Shown here in pieces: positions 53,134 through 62,977 of a stretch of DNA of 64,000 nucleotides; the stretch's first letter is position 1; each line of letters starts with the position of its first letter. Under the pieces are notes generated by a model. That model was not told the DNA's origin. It saw only the letters and a program-made list of their open reading frames with translations, and ran no database searches. Location: positions 1 to 64,000 of the forward strand of contig CALLAW010000011.1 of assembly GCA_938001865.1 (NCBI GenBank), written 5' to 3'. The stretch is from an uncultured Saprospiraceae bacterium (GTDB lineage: Bacteria; Bacteroidota; Bacteroidia; Chitinophagales; Saprospiraceae). The position numbers and the translations under genes were made by a program.

Positions 53134-53307
53134 AATCGAGTTAACGAGAATCCATAGAGAAGAGTTGCACGTATCAAGATCAATTTTCTGAGTGATTGAG
53201 ACTTGATGAGTAGCGTCTCTCACGATGTTTTGTGATTTTTTCAAACTTTAGGAAATATTCCTTAGACATAGAGATGGTAATATTTACTAATTTTATACTC
53301 TATGATA

Positions 53308-53323
53308 ATTACAATTGTAATTC
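53308..53323. promoter_or_regulatory. Perfect 16-bp palindrome between divergent genes
   Basis: AATTACAATTGTAATT is identical to its reverse complement. It lies 22 bases before the TonB-domain gene and 175 bases before the divergent lipoprotein gene. Such short symmetric AT-rich sites are common regulator targets, but chance is possible in AT-rich DNA. Confidence 0.35.
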
Positions 53324-53344
53324 TTATCTCCAAAAATAGCTCTT

Positions 53345-54208
53345 ATGAAATTGAAACTGATCTTACTCTTAATTCTAGTGACATTGACCTCATTGTGCTT
53401 CTGCCAAATTGACTCTTATGTGGATCAAGTACCAATAGCTAAGCAGTGCAAGAATAAGGATGTTAGAGCTGCATTAGATTGTACAGAGCAACTCATTAGC
53501 GATTATTTTACACTTGATGTGGATACACTGTTGTGCAGTGACGATACAGTCAGAGTGTATCGGTCTAACTTCCTGGTAAGCACATCAGGTATAGCTCGTG
53601 ACATGAAGGAGATCAGCACTTGGGGGAGCAATGACTCCTGTGCAACGTACTTCAATGCTAGAGCCGCTGAGTTTCTCGAGAGTTATGAATGGTTACCTGC
53701 GAGATTAGATGGCAAGAATCTAGAGTTCAAGAAGCAAATAGGATTTAACTACCCTACTCAGGTGGATACTGCATATCAGGAGACTGAAGAGACACGAGTA
53801 TTCAGGATAGTTGAGCAGATGCCGAGATTTACTGGGTGTGAAGAGATGATCGGATCACCACTAGACAAAGAGACTTGTGCTCAGACTAAGATGCTGATGC
53901 ATCTCTACAGATCACTCATGTACCCACCACTAGCACGAGAGAACGGTGTGGAAGGCATGGTAGTTGTACAGTTTGTAGTAAATAAGGCAGGATTTCTAGA
54001 GGACTTTGAAGTAGTCAGATCCATTGGAGGCGGCTGTGATGAAGCTGCTGTCAACGCATTGAAGTCCATGAATGCTCTGACTTATGCTCCATTTGTACCA
54101 GGAGTCCAGCGGGACAAAGCAGTCAAGGTCTTGTATACAATGCCGATAAGATTCAAACTCGAAAGCAATACTTTCTTACCCAAAAGAAAGAAAAAAAGAA
54201 GAAAGTAG
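53345..54208 (+). CDS. TonB C-terminal domain protein
   Basis: A 287-residue exported protein with signal peptide (about 1-20). The N-terminal half is unassigned, with cysteines in AKQCKNKD, LDCTEQL and DSCATY; the C-terminal part is a TonB-type domain (about 195-278, YPPLAREN-GVEGMVVVQFVV, then VVRSIGGGCDEAAVNALK). It lacks the usual N-terminal membrane helix and Pro-rich spacer of an energy-transducing TonB, so it may use the domain for contact with cell-wall or outer-membrane proteins instead. A basic tail (KRKKKRRK) closes the protein. Confidence 0.78.
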   Translation: MKLKLILLLILVTLTSLCFCQIDSYVDQVPIAKQCKNKDVRAALDCTEQLISDYFTLDVDTLLCSDDTVRVYRSNFLVSTSGIARDMKEISTWGSNDSCATYFNARAAEFLESYEWLPARLDGKNLEFKKQIGFNYPTQVDTAYQETEETRVFRIVEQMPRFTGCEEMIGSPLDKETCAQTKMLMHLYRSLMYPPLARENGVEGMVVVQFVVNKAGFLEDFEVVRSIGGGCDEAAVNALKSMNALTYAPFVPGVQRDKAVKVLYTMPIRFKLESNTFLPKRKKKRRK

Positions 54209-54220
54209 CTTCCACAAGTG

Positions 54221-54733
54221 CTAATTATGATCTAGCTGGCCTCGCCTACCTAATTCTACGGCTCTAAGATTTTCGATTTTACCTTCGAGTACCTCAAACT
54301 TCAATAGTGTCCTAATGGAATGGAATCCAATGTGCCCACATGCTCCTGGATTCATGTGAAGTGTACCGAGTGACTTATCTCTCATCACCTTGCAGATATG
54401 AGAGTGTCCACAGATATAGAGATCAGGCTGGAGATCAGTAAGGAGCTTACGGACTCTGCCTGTGTACTTTGGTGGATAACCTCCGATATGCGTCATGAAC
54501 ACTTTAAGGCCTTGTATCTGGAACTCTAAGTTGAGCGGGATCTCAGCTCTGATGTCCTTCCCGTCGATATTACCATAGATAGTTCTCAATGGAACTCCCA
54601 ATTGTTTGACTTGATCAATGACGCCGATATCTCCTAGGTCACCACCATGCCAGACTTCATCACAGTCTTGGAGATGCGCTAGGACATCATCTGTGATGAG
54701 ACCATGTGTATCTGAGATTAGTCCAATAGTCAT
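54221..54733 (-). CDS. Metallophosphoesterase, YfcE/MJ0936 type
   Basis: A 170-residue two-metal phosphodiesterase of the calcineurin-like superfamily. All metal-binding motifs can be seen in order: SDTHG, HGGDLGD, YGNIDG, THIGGYP and CGHSHI. The size matches MJ0936/YfcE, which split model phosphodiesters; the natural substrate is unknown. Its ATG directly follows the stop of the M1 peptidase gene with no bases between. Confidence 0.9.
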   Translation of the reverse strand: MTIGLISDTHGLITDDVLAHLQDCDEVWHGGDLGDIGVIDQVKQLGVPLRTIYGNIDGKDIRAEIPLNLEFQIQGLKVFMTHIGGYPPKYTGRVRKLLTDLQPDLYICGHSHICKVMRDKSLGTLHMNPGACGHIGFHSIRTLLKFEVLEGKIENLRAVELGRRGQLDHN

Positions 54734-56587
54734 CTATTTATCAGCTTTCATTAGTGGATAAGTATTGTTTTGCAAGTTGATATCAGCCATCCTAATCGTC
54801 GGGTCTATCTGTACAGATTTGATCTTCCTTGACTTGGTAGGGAGTGTGATTTCATACGTCGGGTTCGTCCAGTTCCAATCAGGAAGGACTGTCATCAAAG
54901 AATGGACTTTCTCACCTCTCATGAGGTCTAGTGGTATGGTAAACCATTGCACAGAATCATCTTTATATGTAACCATTACATCAATCGGCATTGGCATTTG
55001 CCCTTGATTGGATAGAGTGATCAGAGATTCTTTACGTGTATCACCTTTGGATATTCCTGTCACTGCATAATCTATCGTCTTAGTCGTATTGATGAAGTAA
55101 TCATTGTACCAATCAAGGATAAAGCCTGACTCTTTCTCAGCTACTCTCAAGAAATCTGAAGGCGTAGGATGCTTAAATTTCCAATCATTGAAGTAACGCT
55201 TCAATACTCTATCAAATACTTGCTCACCTAAGATATACTCGAGTTGCTTGAGGTAGACTTGTCCTTTGACATATGAGCCTACACCATATGCGGCATTGGT
55301 CGTATAGTGATCTGCATGTGTAGTGAGTGGCTCTTCTAGTCCTGACAGTGCAAATTCTGTAAATTGAATGGTTGTATTAGCGATAGGATTAACTTGGACC
55401 TCACCTTTAAGTAGTCCGATATCCTTTAAGTGATTTTTTACTTCAGAAGTTGCAAAACTCGTAAATCCTTCATCCATCCAAGGATATTGTGCTTCATCAC
55501 TTGCAAGGATCATCTGATACCAACTATGCATCCACTCATGGATAGAGACACCTACGAGGCTTTCGAATGTTCTCTCTCCTGTAATTAGAGTTGCCATTGG
55601 ATATTCCATACCGCCATCACCTCCTTGGATAAATGCATATCTTGGGTAAGGATATTTGCCATATCTCTTATTCATGTATTGGAGTGCAGCGTCCATGCAA
55701 GCGTGGAGGTTTTCCCAGTTTTCAGCATTGGTTTCACTTTTCTGATAGACATAATCGACTTGCGTACCGTCATCCGTGTACTTGCGTAAATGTGTATATC
55801 CGGTGTCAGCGGCCCAAGCGTAATCATGGACGTTTTTTGCTTTAAACTTCCATGTCTTGTCGGCTTTAGTCTTTGTATATCCGATTGATTCTCCATTTAC
55901 GATTTGACCTACTTCTTCGGGATTGAGGAGTTTGCCTGTACCTCCGATTATATAGTCTCCCGGGAGAGTGATATTTACTGTAAAGTCTCCCCAAATACCA
56001 TAATACTCTCTACCGACATATGGATTGGGGTGCCATCCGTCTTGATCGTATTGGCTCAGTTTGGGGTACCACTGAGTCATAGAGTATTCGATGCCTTCCT
56101 TATTATCTCTTCCGCTTCTTCTGATTTGCAGAGGTATCTGAGCTTGATAATCCATGACAAACTCTACTGTCTCTCCTGGGTTGATCGCCTTGGGTAGTTT
56201 GACATCTAAGATCGTCCCATCATGGGTATAGGTAGCTGGTACGCCATTTACTGTGAGTGAGTTGACCTTCTGCCATCCATACTCCTCTGGGAGCAACTTG
56301 GAGATCCGATCACCAACTCTCTTGTCTGGATCACTGATCGTGAGTGATCTCACATCCATGAGACTCCCAGGTTGGAACGCATTGAAGTAAAGGTGATAGT
56401 AGGCCTTATGTAATGTGTCTGGAGAGTGATTAGTGTATTCTATCGTTTGCTTACCTGCGTATTGATGAGTGGTTATATCCATATCGATATCCATCGTATA
56501 GTTAGCAGATTGTTGCCAATATTGTCCAATGAGAAAGTTAGAACTTATAAGTCCTATAAGAATAAAGAGTGTCTGTCTATTTATCAT
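54734..56587 (-). CDS. M1-family metallopeptidase (aminopeptidase N-like)
   Basis: A 617-residue exported zinc peptidase. I use the ATG at 56587, whose product begins with the signal peptide INRQTLFILIGLISSNFLIG; a TTG two codons upstream is less likely. The N-terminal M1 saddle domain is followed by the exopeptidase-type motif GGMEYPMATL (GxMEN-like, here GGMEY) and the zinc site HEWMHSWYQ (H-E-x2-H) with the third ligand Glu in MDEGFTSFAT. The gene overlaps the CPBP gene by 11 bases and touches the phosphoesterase gene, so the three form a unit. Confidence 0.9.
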   Translation of the reverse strand: MINRQTLFILIGLISSNFLIGQYWQQSANYTMDIDMDITTHQYAGKQTIEYTNHSPDTLHKAYYHLYFNAFQPGSLMDVRSLTISDPDKRVGDRISKLLPEEYGWQKVNSLTVNGVPATYTHDGTILDVKLPKAINPGETVEFVMDYQAQIPLQIRRSGRDNKEGIEYSMTQWYPKLSQYDQDGWHPNPYVGREYYGIWGDFTVNITLPGDYIIGGTGKLLNPEEVGQIVNGESIGYTKTKADKTWKFKAKNVHDYAWAADTGYTHLRKYTDDGTQVDYVYQKSETNAENWENLHACMDAALQYMNKRYGKYPYPRYAFIQGGDGGMEYPMATLITGERTFESLVGVSIHEWMHSWYQMILASDEAQYPWMDEGFTSFATSEVKNHLKDIGLLKGEVQVNPIANTTIQFTEFALSGLEEPLTTHADHYTTNAAYGVGSYVKGQVYLKQLEYILGEQVFDRVLKRYFNDWKFKHPTPSDFLRVAEKESGFILDWYNDYFINTTKTIDYAVTGISKGDTRKESLITLSNQGQMPMPIDVMVTYKDDSVQWFTIPLDLMRGEKVHSLMTVLPDWNWTNPTYEITLPTKSRKIKSVQIDPTIRMADINLQNNTYPLMKADK

Positions 56588-57602
56588 CTTCAAGTAGTGT
56601 TGTGTAATCTATATTAAGTGATTCATTCAGTGACCCCTCCCCTTCTTGAGAGAGTCTAAATCGTTGACCAGAGATATTTCTGAATAAGTATCCCCAATCT
56701 TTCCATCGATATATCGAGTTGCATACCGCTATAAATATTATACCCATTACTAAGAATGCTATCGTCATCGCCAACGGGTCAAGATTATGAGTCTTATATA
56801 AGCAATCAGTCTGGATAGCGGCACCACTATATCCCATAAATACTGCTCCAAAGAAGTTGGTGCCCCAGTGGACACCGAGTGCCAATTCCATCCCATCATC
56901 TAGCAGCGTTATCAGTCCAAGTAAGAGACCAGCGCCAATATAATATGTCATCATCACTCCTAAGCCAAACTGACTCACTTCTGGGTTAGCTCCATGGATC
57001 GCAGCAAATGCCAATGAAGTAATGATCAGAGGAAATATCGGGTAATTCAGAATAGAACCGAGCCCTTGCATCAGATAACCTCTAAACATCACTTCCTCGA
57101 AGGATGTCTGGATTGGAAGTATGAAAATGCTTAACAGTACTAATGGAACAAACTTATTCAGCTCAAATCCAAATGTATAATCTTGGGGAGCCTGACTGTA
57201 GAAATAATACTCTCCGATACCAGTCAACATCAACCAAAATCCAAACCCAAATGCTACCCTTCCCCATCGGACCTTAGACCCGACGGTAATCAAAGTCTTG
57301 AAGCTACGCTTATGCAGATACTTGAATGCGAAATAAAAAAACAACATCGCAAAGACAAAAGTGCAGAGTAATAACAGAAACCCAGTATTAGACCCAATGC
57401 CAAATATGCTGAAATCTGGATTACTCATGAACTGATTTAACTCTTCGGTCCCGATACTTGAGTCATTGTCCATCACTCGATAGAGCATCAATAACATCGG
57501 TACCTGTCCTAGGAAGTATCCGCCAAATGCGATGATGGTTACAGCAATATATAGTCCTATATGCCTCCTACCATGGAAGGCTTGATGTAAGTATTTTCTC
57601 AT
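56577..57602 (-). CDS. CPBP (CAAX) intramembrane metalloprotease
   Basis: A 341-residue polytopic membrane protein of the Abi/CPBP protease group. The catalytic motifs are in order: E-E-x3-R (FEEVMFRGYLM), F-x3-H (FAAIHGANP) and H-W/N (GVHWGTNFFG). Eight or so hydrophobic segments are seen. In other bacteria the family processes prenylated or membrane-bound peptides, or gives immunity to bacteriocins; the substrate is unknown here. It is the first gene of a leftward group with the M1 peptidase and a phosphoesterase. Confidence 0.88.
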   Translation of the reverse strand: MRKYLHQAFHGRRHIGLYIAVTIIAFGGYFLGQVPMLLMLYRVMDNDSSIGTEELNQFMSNPDFSIFGIGSNTGFLLLLCTFVFAMLFFYFAFKYLHKRSFKTLITVGSKVRWGRVAFGFGFWLMLTGIGEYYFYSQAPQDYTFGFELNKFVPLVLLSIFILPIQTSFEEVMFRGYLMQGLGSILNYPIFPLIITSLAFAAIHGANPEVSQFGLGVMMTYYIGAGLLLGLITLLDDGMELALGVHWGTNFFGAVFMGYSGAAIQTDCLYKTHNLDPLAMTIAFLVMGIIFIAVCNSIYRWKDWGYLFRNISGQRFRLSQEGEGSLNESLNIDYTTLLEDDK

Positions 57603-57869
57603 TCAGGTCTCTGTGATTACAGTTAGACTGCTAATGTAAGTATTATTAAGTATAACCACTACTCGTCAATATGGAAACGTTAGTATAATATTATTTGGCC
57701 CAGACTCTTATGGCTCTCTCAACCTCCTAGTGAACGAATATGTCTCCAAAAGAACAAGTATGTTAAATATTGGAGCTCATTGAACAGAAGATTGGCTAAA
57801 AGACATCCAATGTCAGTATTGATACTTAGATGTTTTGTAACTTGCGATCAGATAATAAAAGAGAGTAAT

Positions 57870-58463
57870 ATGAAAACGAATACTTCGATGAATAACAATT
57901 GGTTATGGGTAGTAATCCTTACTGTAGGTGCTATGCTCACTCGAGTACTCCCTCACCCACCAAATGTCACACCAATGACTGCTATTTGCTTATTTTCAGG
58001 AATGGCTCTAGGATTGAGGTTATTGACATTTGTGTTACCGTTTGTTGTCCTGTATGCATCCGATTTTTTGATTAACAATACGATTGGAAGAGCATTTATC
58101 ACCGACACTAGCGAAGTTATCTGGTGGACAGACTTCATGAATTGGACCTATGGGAGTTACTTCTTGATTATTCTTATCAGTGCCTTCGTGCTCAAGCATG
58201 CTAAGACTCAGTCAGTGGTGCTCACTGCGTTAGGGTCAAGTGTCCTCTTTTTTCTATTGACTAATTTTAGTAGTTGGATTGGATATTCATTTTATCCCAA
58301 GTCATTTGCTGGATTACTCATGTGTTATGAAGCAGGTCTTCCATTCTTTAGAATATCAATTATTGGTGATATTGCATTTGCCTTGATTCTGTTTTGGTCT
58401 TACCGATGGATTACGAGTTCTCATCACACTTTATCCCTTGCACCAGTGAGAGATCAGAAGTAA
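57870..58463 (+). CDS. DUF6580 membrane protein
   Basis: A 197-residue inner-membrane protein with five or six hydrophobic segments, recognised by the family start MLTRVLPHPPNVTPMTAICLFSG and the strand-like ASDFLINN. I chose the ATG at 57870 over a TTG at 57780, since the extra 30 residues are unlike the family. The structure suggests a small transporter-like protein (ECF-type S component shape); function unknown. A dicarboxylate symporter gene follows after 30 bases. Confidence 0.8.
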   Translation: MKTNTSMNNNWLWVVILTVGAMLTRVLPHPPNVTPMTAICLFSGMALGLRLLTFVLPFVVLYASDFLINNTIGRAFITDTSEVIWWTDFMNWTYGSYFLIILISAFVLKHAKTQSVVLTALGSSVLFFLLTNFSSWIGYSFYPKSFAGLLMCYEAGLPFFRISIIGDIAFALILFWSYRWITSSHHTLSLAPVRDQK

Positions 58464-58493
58464 ACCCACAGCATTTATTAGCAAAAAAGCAAA

Positions 58494-59804
58494 ATGAAAA
58501 AATTAGAGTTACACTGGCAGATATTAATCGGAATGGTGGCTGGTGTACTCTTAGGGTACCTTTTGTCATTGACATCTACTGGTAGTCAAATAGTCATAGA
58601 TTATATTAAGCCTTTCGGCAAAATATTCATCAACCTACTGAAGTTAATCGCGATTCCATTGATAATCGCCTCTCTTATCAAAGGGATCACAGACCTCCGT
58701 GATATCTCTAAGCTATCGACGATGGGCCTTAAGACCATTGGACTCTACCTAGTCACTACCATAATCGCTATAGTGATAGGTCTCACTGTTGTAAATGTGG
58801 TAAACCCTGGAAGCAAAATATCAGCAGAAAACCGAGAGAATCTTATGGAAGATTTTGGAGGTAATGCTGCTGGCAAGATACAAGCAGCTGTCAGTGCTAA
58901 AGAAAGAGGTCCTCTCGATGCTCTCGTAGACATGGTGCCTTCTAATATCTTTGAGGCAGCCGCAGGCAATGGCAATATGCTACAAGTTATCTTCTTTGTT
59001 ATCTTTTTTGCGATAGGTCTCGTCCTAATTGACCCAAAGAAAGGTGCTCCAGTCAAGGGGTTCTTTGATGGACTCAATGAGGTTATCCTCAAGATGATTG
59101 ATCTCATCATGCTGGCAGCTCCTTATGGTGTATTTGCATTGCTAGCTGCACTTGTAGTAGAGAGTCCTGGTGCTGATGTCTTCATCAGTTTGCTTTGGTA
59201 TGCATTCTGTGTAGTCTTGGGGCTAGGGCTTATGATCTTTGGAGTCTATCCTCTTGCAGTCAGGGTGATCACAGGCAAGTCGTACAGCTATTTTTTTAGA
59301 GGTATAGCACCTGCTCAACTTTTAGCATTTAGCACGAGTAGCAGTGCAGCAACATTACCTGTCACTATGGAGCGGACTGAAGAGCATCTCGGTGTCGACG
59401 AAGAGGTCACCTCATTCGTACTGCCAATCGGTGCTACGATCAATATGGATGGTACCAGTCTCTATCAAGCTGTAGCGGCTGTATTCATCGCAGGAGCTCT
59501 AGGAGTAGACCTCACGCTTGGTGATCAGTTAACTATCGTAATGACAGCTGCTCTTGCCTCTATCGGATCTGCCGCTGTACCAGGAGCTGGTATGGTGATG
59601 CTTGTCATCGTATTGGGTGCAATCGGAGTGCCAGAGGCTGGCTTAGCACTAATATTTGCAGTGGACCGACCACTTGATATGTGTCGTACTGCAGTCAATG
59701 TAACTGGAGATGCCGCTGTTGCGATGATAGTTGCAAAGATGGAAGGAAAGCTCGGCGAGCCCAACCCAAAGCAATGGAACGACAACTATAATACCTCTAA
59801 TTAG
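58494..59804 (+). CDS. Dicarboxylate/amino acid:cation symporter (DAACS, GltP/DctA type)
   Basis: A 436-residue inner-membrane transporter that brings in C4-dicarboxylates or glutamate/aspartate with H+ or Na+. Typical blocks: IKPFGKIFINLLKLIAIPLI, the serine-rich hairpin AFSTSSSAATLP (HP1), the NMDGT motif in INMDGTSLYQ (TM7), and the HP2 segment GAAVPGAGMV-like (IGSAAVPGAGMV), then DRPLDMCRTAVNVTGDA (TM8, substrate Asp). The conserved Arg in DMCRTAVN suggests acidic substrates. It may share a transcript with the DUF6580 gene. Confidence 0.93.
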   Translation: MKKLELHWQILIGMVAGVLLGYLLSLTSTGSQIVIDYIKPFGKIFINLLKLIAIPLIIASLIKGITDLRDISKLSTMGLKTIGLYLVTTIIAIVIGLTVVNVVNPGSKISAENRENLMEDFGGNAAGKIQAAVSAKERGPLDALVDMVPSNIFEAAAGNGNMLQVIFFVIFFAIGLVLIDPKKGAPVKGFFDGLNEVILKMIDLIMLAAPYGVFALLAALVVESPGADVFISLLWYAFCVVLGLGLMIFGVYPLAVRVITGKSYSYFFRGIAPAQLLAFSTSSSAATLPVTMERTEEHLGVDEEVTSFVLPIGATINMDGTSLYQAVAAVFIAGALGVDLTLGDQLTIVMTAALASIGSAAVPGAGMVMLVIVLGAIGVPEAGLALIFAVDRPLDMCRTAVNVTGDAAVAMIVAKMEGKLGEPNPKQWNDNYNTSN

Positions 59805-59843
59805 TTTACACAGATATTATCTAATTACAAATACCTCTACACT

Positions 59844-62429
59844 ATGAGTAAATCGCATTACATCAGCACATTAAGTACATTGCTAGTGATCATTTGCATC
59901 TTTGGAGCTTGTCAGCCAAAACAATCTAGTACCACTGACAATCTGATGCCTCAACCATTTGAGACAATAGTCAAAGAGGATATGGAAGATTATCATCACA
60001 AAACAGCTCGTCAAGAGTGGTTTGACTTACTACATACTGCAGCACCACAAGATGATTGGCGCCAAATAGAGCAACAAAATAGAATCAATAATACTCAGTA
60101 CAGGTCAGAACTCAGATCACAGGTACAGACAAGAGATCAAGATGTCTCTATCGCAGAAGGAAGAATCACAGGTAAGTGGAACGAAAGAGGAAGTAACAAT
60201 CAGGCGGGCAATGTCACTATGACTGCCTACAATATTGAGACTGATCAGATCTATTGTGTGTCAGGTGGTGGATCAATATTCAGAGGGAATATTGATGGTA
60301 CTGATTGGACTCCACTCAACGAGGATATTCAATTTCACGACAGATGCCTGGTCTATCTCCCTAGTGCATCGAGATTAGTCGCGGCTATCTTCAATCAACC
60401 ACATTACTCAGATGATGAAGGGGTAACTTGGACTCCATGCAGTGGTATCGATGGCGGTACGGAGGCTGCTATCCATCGAGTGGTGCATATAGAATCTACT
60501 GATGAAATATTTATAGTCTACAAGGCGAGCCAAAACGAGCCATATAGACTCTATTACTCTGATGACGCTGGAGCATCGTATAAGAGTGTCTACAACTACA
60601 ACACAAGCAACGATTACAATATCTATATCTCACATACTCACGATACCGACCTCTTACATAGTATCGAGCAACTGACTGGGTCTACTACGCAGATCCAGCA
60701 GTGGCATCCAGAGGATAAAGTATTGAAAGTACTCAATGACAAGAGTCAGATTGGATTTGGTCCTGGAGGAAGAGCTAACCTAGTGACAACTCTGGATACA
60801 GATAATAATTCTATCGTATTTAAGGCTTATGATGATGACAACTTAGTCCACACATCTATAGATACAGGTAAGACATGGATACCAGCATCTCAGCCTATCC
60901 CTGAGACACCATGGGCAGTGACTATGTCAGTCAGCAAGCATGATCCTAATCACTTGCAAGCTGGAGGTGTGGTATCGTTCAGGTCATATGATGGTGGAGA
61001 CACATGGCATCAAGTCAATAGCTGGGAATCATACTACAACAACCCATCGAGTCGACTCCACGCGGATATTATGTACTTTGACGAGTATACTACGAGTGAT
61101 GGTCAAGACTTTGTATTGAATATGAATCACGGTGGGATGTATATCTCATATGATAATGGAATCACTTATAATAATATCGGTCAAGATGGTCTCAATGTAA
61201 GCCAATATTATAGCGTCAGGTCACTACCAGCTAATCCAACAGTCGTATTCGCAGGTGCCCAAGATCAAGGATTTCAAAGAGGAGTAATTAACTTCAATCA
61301 AGAAGGAACCTCAGACTTAGAACAGGTCATTAGCGGAGATTACGGCCATATCGTCTTTACTAACAATGGAGCTTCTCTCTGGACAGTATACCCATTTGGT
61401 TGGATCTCATACTATAGGAGTCCTGTCAATGGCGGGATAGATGCCTCTTATACGATCGAATCTAGCAACGAGACTGTGTGGATTCCGCCAATTGTAGCAG
61501 ACCCAGATCCGAATAAAAATATCGTCTACGCAGCAGGTGGAAGTGCAGATGGCGGAAGTGGATCATATATCATCAAGTTAGAAGTCATGCCTAACAATGA
61601 GATAGAAGCAACTAACCTCCCATTTGACTTTAGCTCCAGCGGTGGTACCATCGCAGCCATAGGGATAGATCACATCAATCGTGACAAATGGTATGTATCC
61701 ACGACTAATCGTAAGTATTATTATTCGTTGGACAACGGTCTTACATTTACCAAAGTGGCAATCCCTGTACCTGGGAGTCAATATCTCTATGGGGCACATA
61801 TCGTGTCATCTAAGTCACAAGACAATGTCGTCTATATGGCAGGAAGTGGATATAGTAATCCAGGTGTAGTCAAGTCTATCGATGGTGGTATCACCTACAG
61901 TAATATGAGTAATGGTCTGCCATCCACTAATGTCTTTGACTTTGTAGCCACTGACGATGATCGGTATGCTTTTGCAGCGACAGAAGCTGGACCGTATATG
62001 TATCTAGCTGACGAGAATAAGTGGTACGAGTTAGCACAGACAGCTGCCCCTCAACAGACTTACTGGAGTGTGGAGATTGTACCATTTACTGAGATAGTTA
62101 GATTTGGTACTTACGGCAGAGGGATCTGGGACTTTGAAATGACTTCTGGTCCACTCGTGTCCAACACTGAAGAGATCGAGACTAATCTAGTCCAACACCA
62201 ACTTACGATATACCCCAATCCAGCTACAACCAACATTACAGTTGCTTCGACAGATAACGTCGAATTGTCCTCGATCTCTATCTATGACCTCAATGGAAGA
62301 GTGATCAATCAACTCAGCGTCAATCGTAATCAAGTAGAGATAGACATCACCACTTATCTACCAGGTAATTATGTCGTCAAAGCCCTGGCAGGAGAACAAG
62401 AACTTACTCAACGATTCATCAAACACTAA
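59844..62429 (+). CDS. Sortilin-like Asp-box beta-propeller protein with T9SS domain
   Basis: An 861-residue exported protein. It has a lipobox-like signal end (CIFGAC, near residue 23) and also a T9SS sorting domain at the C-terminus (IYPNPATTNITVAS), an odd pairing. Between are seven Asp-box motifs of the BNR/sortilin propeller type: YSDDEGVTW, YSDDAGASY, TSIDTGKTW, RSYDGGDTW, ISYDNGITY, YSLDNGLTF and KSIDGGITY. Such propellers bind ligands or sugars at the surface; a hydrolase activity is not shown. The next gene starts 20 bases on. Confidence 0.88.
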   Translation: MSKSHYISTLSTLLVIICIFGACQPKQSSTTDNLMPQPFETIVKEDMEDYHHKTARQEWFDLLHTAAPQDDWRQIEQQNRINNTQYRSELRSQVQTRDQDVSIAEGRITGKWNERGSNNQAGNVTMTAYNIETDQIYCVSGGGSIFRGNIDGTDWTPLNEDIQFHDRCLVYLPSASRLVAAIFNQPHYSDDEGVTWTPCSGIDGGTEAAIHRVVHIESTDEIFIVYKASQNEPYRLYYSDDAGASYKSVYNYNTSNDYNIYISHTHDTDLLHSIEQLTGSTTQIQQWHPEDKVLKVLNDKSQIGFGPGGRANLVTTLDTDNNSIVFKAYDDDNLVHTSIDTGKTWIPASQPIPETPWAVTMSVSKHDPNHLQAGGVVSFRSYDGGDTWHQVNSWESYYNNPSSRLHADIMYFDEYTTSDGQDFVLNMNHGGMYISYDNGITYNNIGQDGLNVSQYYSVRSLPANPTVVFAGAQDQGFQRGVINFNQEGTSDLEQVISGDYGHIVFTNNGASLWTVYPFGWISYYRSPVNGGIDASYTIESSNETVWIPPIVADPDPNKNIVYAAGGSADGGSGSYIIKLEVMPNNEIEATNLPFDFSSSGGTIAAIGIDHINRDKWYVSTTNRKYYYSLDNGLTFTKVAIPVPGSQYLYGAHIVSSKSQDNVVYMAGSGYSNPGVVKSIDGGITYSNMSNGLPSTNVFDFVATDDDRYAFAATEAGPYMYLADENKWYELAQTAAPQQTYWSVEIVPFTEIVRFGTYGRGIWDFEMTSGPLVSNTEEIETNLVQHQLTIYPNPATTNITVASTDNVELSSISIYDLNGRVINQLSVNRNQVEIDITTYLPGNYVVKALAGEQELTQRFIKH

Positions 62430-62449
62430 ACTATAATAGTAAAGAGAAA

Positions 62450-62977
62450 ATGGCAAATATATTAGGTATAGGGTCTAGGGTCAAACACCCAGCATATGGC
62501 GATGGTGTCATCATAGGTGCAGAAGCCGTAGCTTACAAAGTATGCTTCATCACATATGGAATTAAAAATGTGGGAAAAGTCTATGACCAATGGGAAATCA
62601 TAGAAGCAATAGAGGCAGATAATGCAGTAAGTTTTAGTGAAGCAGAAAGATCATTAGTCAAGATACTCAGGACGTGGTCTGGATTCTCTGAAGAGGTCAG
62701 ATTGGCTGATAAGTGGGACAAAGGGGTCATGATACTCAAGCCTGCCGACGATACTCTCAAAGAAAAAGAAATCCCAATCGATGTATTCTTCCACAAAATC
62801 GTCATGGTGAGAGACCGGGTCAGAGTAATGGAGCAACGGATCAATAGCTCAAAACTGACAGATGAAGAAAAGGTGAATTTACAACAATATATCACTCGAA
62901 TTTATGGAAGCCTTACGACATTCAATATCCTATTTAAGTACAAAGAAGAGAGCTTTAAAGGTGATTCGAAGAGTTAG
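62450..62977 (+). CDS. Conserved protein with N-terminal Tudor/KOW-like domain
   Basis: A 175-residue soluble protein. The start (ILGIGSRVKHPAYGDGVIIG, followed by VCFITYGIKNVGKVYDQWEII) resembles the Tudor-like fold at the CarD or UvrD ends, which bind nucleic acid or RNA polymerase; the remainder is helical (VRDRVRVMEQRINSSKL). It is conserved in Bacteroidota but I know of no assigned function. It overlaps the next gene by 17 bases when that gene is read from its GTG. Confidence 0.68.
   Translation: MANILGIGSRVKHPAYGDGVIIGAEAVAYKVCFITYGIKNVGKVYDQWEIIEAIEADNAVSFSEAERSLVKILRTWSGFSEEVRLADKWDKGVMILKPADDTLKEKEIPIDVFFHKIVMVRDRVRVMEQRINSSKLTDEEKVNLQQYITRIYGSLTTFNILFKYKEESFKGDSKS

Noticed and set aside
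57780-57869. TTG start for the DUF6580 gene
   Set aside because: The extra 30 residues are charged and unlike the family, and an ATG at 57870 directly precedes the conserved part.
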